Part shown: positions 14,540 through 16,156 of the stretch, piece by piece
Layout: each line of letters begins with the position of its first letter
How positions within the stretch are numbered: the first letter of the stretch is position 1
Source of the DNA: Prevotella sp. UBA7782
GTDB lineage: Bacteria; Bacteroidota; Bacteroidia; Bacteroidales; Bacteroidaceae
Direction of reading: 5' to 3'
Assembly (NCBI GenBank): GCA_002480935.1
Contig: DLDC01000113.1
Location: forward strand, 1 to 16,156
Length of the DNA: 16,156 bases
Translations under genes and position numbers: made by a program
The notes under the pieces: model-generated
What the model saw: only the letters and a program-made list of their open reading frames with translations
Database searches by the model: none
What the model was told of the DNA's origin: nothing

Positions 14540-16156
14540 TTAAAGTCCAAGACTCTCTTTTATCTTATTGATCTTCTCAACTCCGCGCTTGTCACAAGCT
14601 TCATAGTCGGCTGCCGTGTTCATCTTGTCTTTTACTTCAAGATAGAACTTTATCTTTGGCTCAGTACCTGAAGGACGAACACTTACTTTCGTGCCATCCT
14701 CGCAGAACCACTGCAGCACGTTGCTTGTTTCCGGCATGGCGAGTTTGGTCTTTGAACCATCGGCTTTGGTTTCTTCCAACGTCTGATAGTCTTTCCATAC
14801 CACTACTTTGCTTCCACCTAATTCTTTTGGAGGATTGTTTCTGAAGTTAGCCATCATGTTGAGAATCTCCTCATGGCCGGTCTTTCCGGGACGCTCTACG
14901 TTGATAGTAAACTCCTTTGAGAAGCCGTACTCCAGATATATGTCCATCAAGATGTCATATAGAGTCTTGCCATGGTCTTTAGCAAAAGCGCATATCTCAG
15001 CAAGCAACGAACAAGCGCTAACCGCATCCTTGTCTCGCACAAAGTCTTCTGCCAAGAAGCCATAGCTTTCCTCACCACCACCAATGTATTGCTGTTTGCC
15101 TTCAGAGAGTGCTATCTCGTGTGCAATCCATTTGAATCCTGTATAGCAGTCGCGCATTTCTATGTGGTTCTTGTCAGCAATCTTGCGTATCACCTCAGTT
15201 GTGACGATGGTCTTAACAATGAAGTCTGTTGGCTTCATCTTGCCCACTGCCTGACGATTGGTGATGATATACCACAAGAAGATGAGGCAGGTCTGGTTGC
15301 CATTGATGAGCACCCATTCGCCCTTATCATTCTTGCAAGCCATACCTACACGGTCGGCGTCTGGGTCAGAAGCCATAAGAATGTCGGCATCCAGCGCCTT
15401 GGCATCGCGAAGTCCCAGTGTCAGCGCTTCTGCAAACTCAGGGTTAGGTCTGTCTACCGTTGGGAAGTTACCGTCCTTAATCATTTGCTCTTTTACGCAA
15501 TGCACGTTGTCGAATCCCCACATCTTCAGTGAACGGGGTATGACAGTCATTCCGGTGCCGTGCAAAGGAGTGTAAACGATGCAAAGATCGTGCTGTCTCT
15601 TGATGACGTCGGGGTCTATGCAGAGGCCTTTAATCTTCTCGAGATAAGGCTTGTCTACGTCTTCACCTATCATTTGTATAAGCGAGTCGTTACCCTTAAA
15701 CTTCACATCTTCTATCTTCACCTTGCCTACTTCATTAATGATGCCGGTGTCATGCGGTGTGAGCACCTGCGCGCCATCTTCCCAGTAAGCCTTGTAACCA
15801 TTGTATTCGCGTGGGTTGTGGCTGGCTGTTATGTTTACTCCGCCTTGTGCTTTAAAGTAGCGAATGGCGAAAGAGCACTCAGGTGTTGGGCGCATTTCCT
15901 CGAAAAGATATACCTTGATGCCGTTTGCGCTGAAGATGTTGGCAACAGTTTTAGCGAAGAGGTCACTATTGTTACGGCAGTCATGGCACACCACTACGCT
16001 AATCTGCTTGCGATCTTTGAAGTTCTTTTTCAGGTAATTGGCAAATCCTTGGGTAGCCATACCCACGGTGTAGATGTTCATACGGTTAGAGCCCGCACCC
16101 ATAATGCCGCGCAAGCCACCTGTTCCGAATTCCAAATCCTTGTAGAACGATTCGAT
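14540..16156 (-). CDS. Phosphoglucomutase/phosphomannomutase, 5' end cut by window edge
   Basis: The frame is open to the right edge (538 visible residues); family members in Bacteroidetes are about 580 long, so roughly 40 N-terminal residues are missing. The enzyme shifts phosphate between C1 and C6 of hexoses, feeding glycogen, nucleotide-sugar and cell-wall synthesis. All four loops are visible: phosphoserine loop TASHNP (Ser codon at 15821-15823), metal loop SDPDADR, sugar-binding GGGEESYG, and phosphate-binding RPSGTEPK near the C-terminus. EFGTGGLRGIMG near the edge is the usual N-terminal block. The TTG at 16133-16135 only looks like a start: conserved-looking residues (IESFYKDLEFG) continue upstream of it to the edge. 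Whether glucose or mannose phosphate is preferred cannot be told. Confidence 0.93.
   Translation of the reverse strand: MESFYKDLEFGTGGLRGIMGAGSNRMNIYTVGMATQGFANYLKKNFKDRKQISVVVCHDCRNNSDLFAKTVANIFSANGIKVYLFEEMRPTPECSFAIRYFKAQGGVNITASHNPREYNGYKAYWEDGAQVLTPHDTGIINEVGKVKIEDVKFKGNDSLIQMIGEDVDKPYLEKIKGLCIDPDVIKRQHDLCIVYTPLHGTGMTVIPRSLKMWGFDNVHCVKEQMIKDGNFPTVDRPNPEFAEALTLGLRDAKALDADILMASDPDADRVGMACKNDKGEWVLINGNQTCLIFLWYIITNRQAVGKMKPTDFIVKTIVTTEVIRKIADKNHIEMRDCYTGFKWIAHEIALSEGKQQYIGGGEESYGFLAEDFVRDKDAVSACSLLAEICAFAKDHGKTLYDILMDIYLEYGFSKEFTINVERPGKTGHEEILNMMANFRNNPPKELGGSKVVVWKDYQTLEETKADGSKTKLAMPETSNVLQWFCEDGTKVSVRPSGTEPKIKFYLEVKDKMNTAADYEACDKRGVEKINKIKESLGL

Noticed and set aside
14972..15532. A 186-codon plus-strand frame inside the phosphohexomutase gene.
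   Set aside because: It is antisense to a gene with all four family loops and has no recognisable features.
1..16156. A search for CRISPR arrays, tRNA genes, insertion sequences, toxin-antitoxin pairs or defence genes.
   Set aside because: No spaced repeat array, cloverleaf, transposase or terminal repeats, or small paired genes could be seen; the window is mostly core genes.

Overview
The window looks like chromosomal core sequence from a Bacteroidota (Bacteroidetes) member, most likely a Prevotella-type organism. Three observations support this. Several genes are preceded by the Bacteroidetes promoter pattern (TTTG, about 18-20 nt, then TAnnTTTG). A secreted protease ends in the short Gly/Val/Lys-rich tail typical of Prevotella exported proteins. 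The gene set and neighbourhood (psd-pssA-DUF4834 divergent from dnaE, with trxA after dnaE) match what I know of this order. I see no tRNA, rRNA, CRISPR array, insertion sequence or phage gene.

Layout. Positions 1-1109 (+) hold almost all of hemW. Facing it is a large secreted M6-family metalloprotease (1267-3492, -), with a shared stem-loop between the two stops. Next is tadA (3611-4066, -), divergent from yraN, birA and pyrH (4177-6158, +). The pyrH 3' side carries a repeated, alternatively foldable palindromic element (6190-6256). It is followed by a DUF2400/TIGR02757 gene with a non-ATG start (6299-7084, +). On the minus strand come an MFS exporter (7128-8273) and a tight three-gene cluster transcribed psd, pssA, DUF4834 (10117 down to 8464). 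psd is divergent from dnaE (10242-13955, +), and trxA follows dnaE (14027-14341, +) with a strong terminator. A second terminator serves the phosphoglucomutase/phosphomannomutase gene (14540 to the right edge, -), whose 5' end is outside the window.

How the genes relate. psd and pssA together make phosphatidylethanolamine from CDP-diacylglycerol and serine, and a small membrane protein of unknown function is translationally coupled to them. dnaE, trxA, pyrH, tadA, birA and hemW are housekeeping genes for replication, thiol redox, pyrimidine supply, wobble-base editing, biotin attachment and (putative) heme handling. The metalloprotease is the main exported product.

I do not find a clearly novel multi-gene system. 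The most interesting items are the three-copy palindromic element after pyrH, the uncharacterised beta-rich module in the protease, the apparently intact PHP metal site in DnaE, the DNA-glycosylase-like signature in the DUF2400 protein, and two 11-bp repeats exactly 22 bp apart in front of the MFS gene. The promoter boxes also settle the starts of psd, dnaE and tadA, each shorter than its longest open frame.
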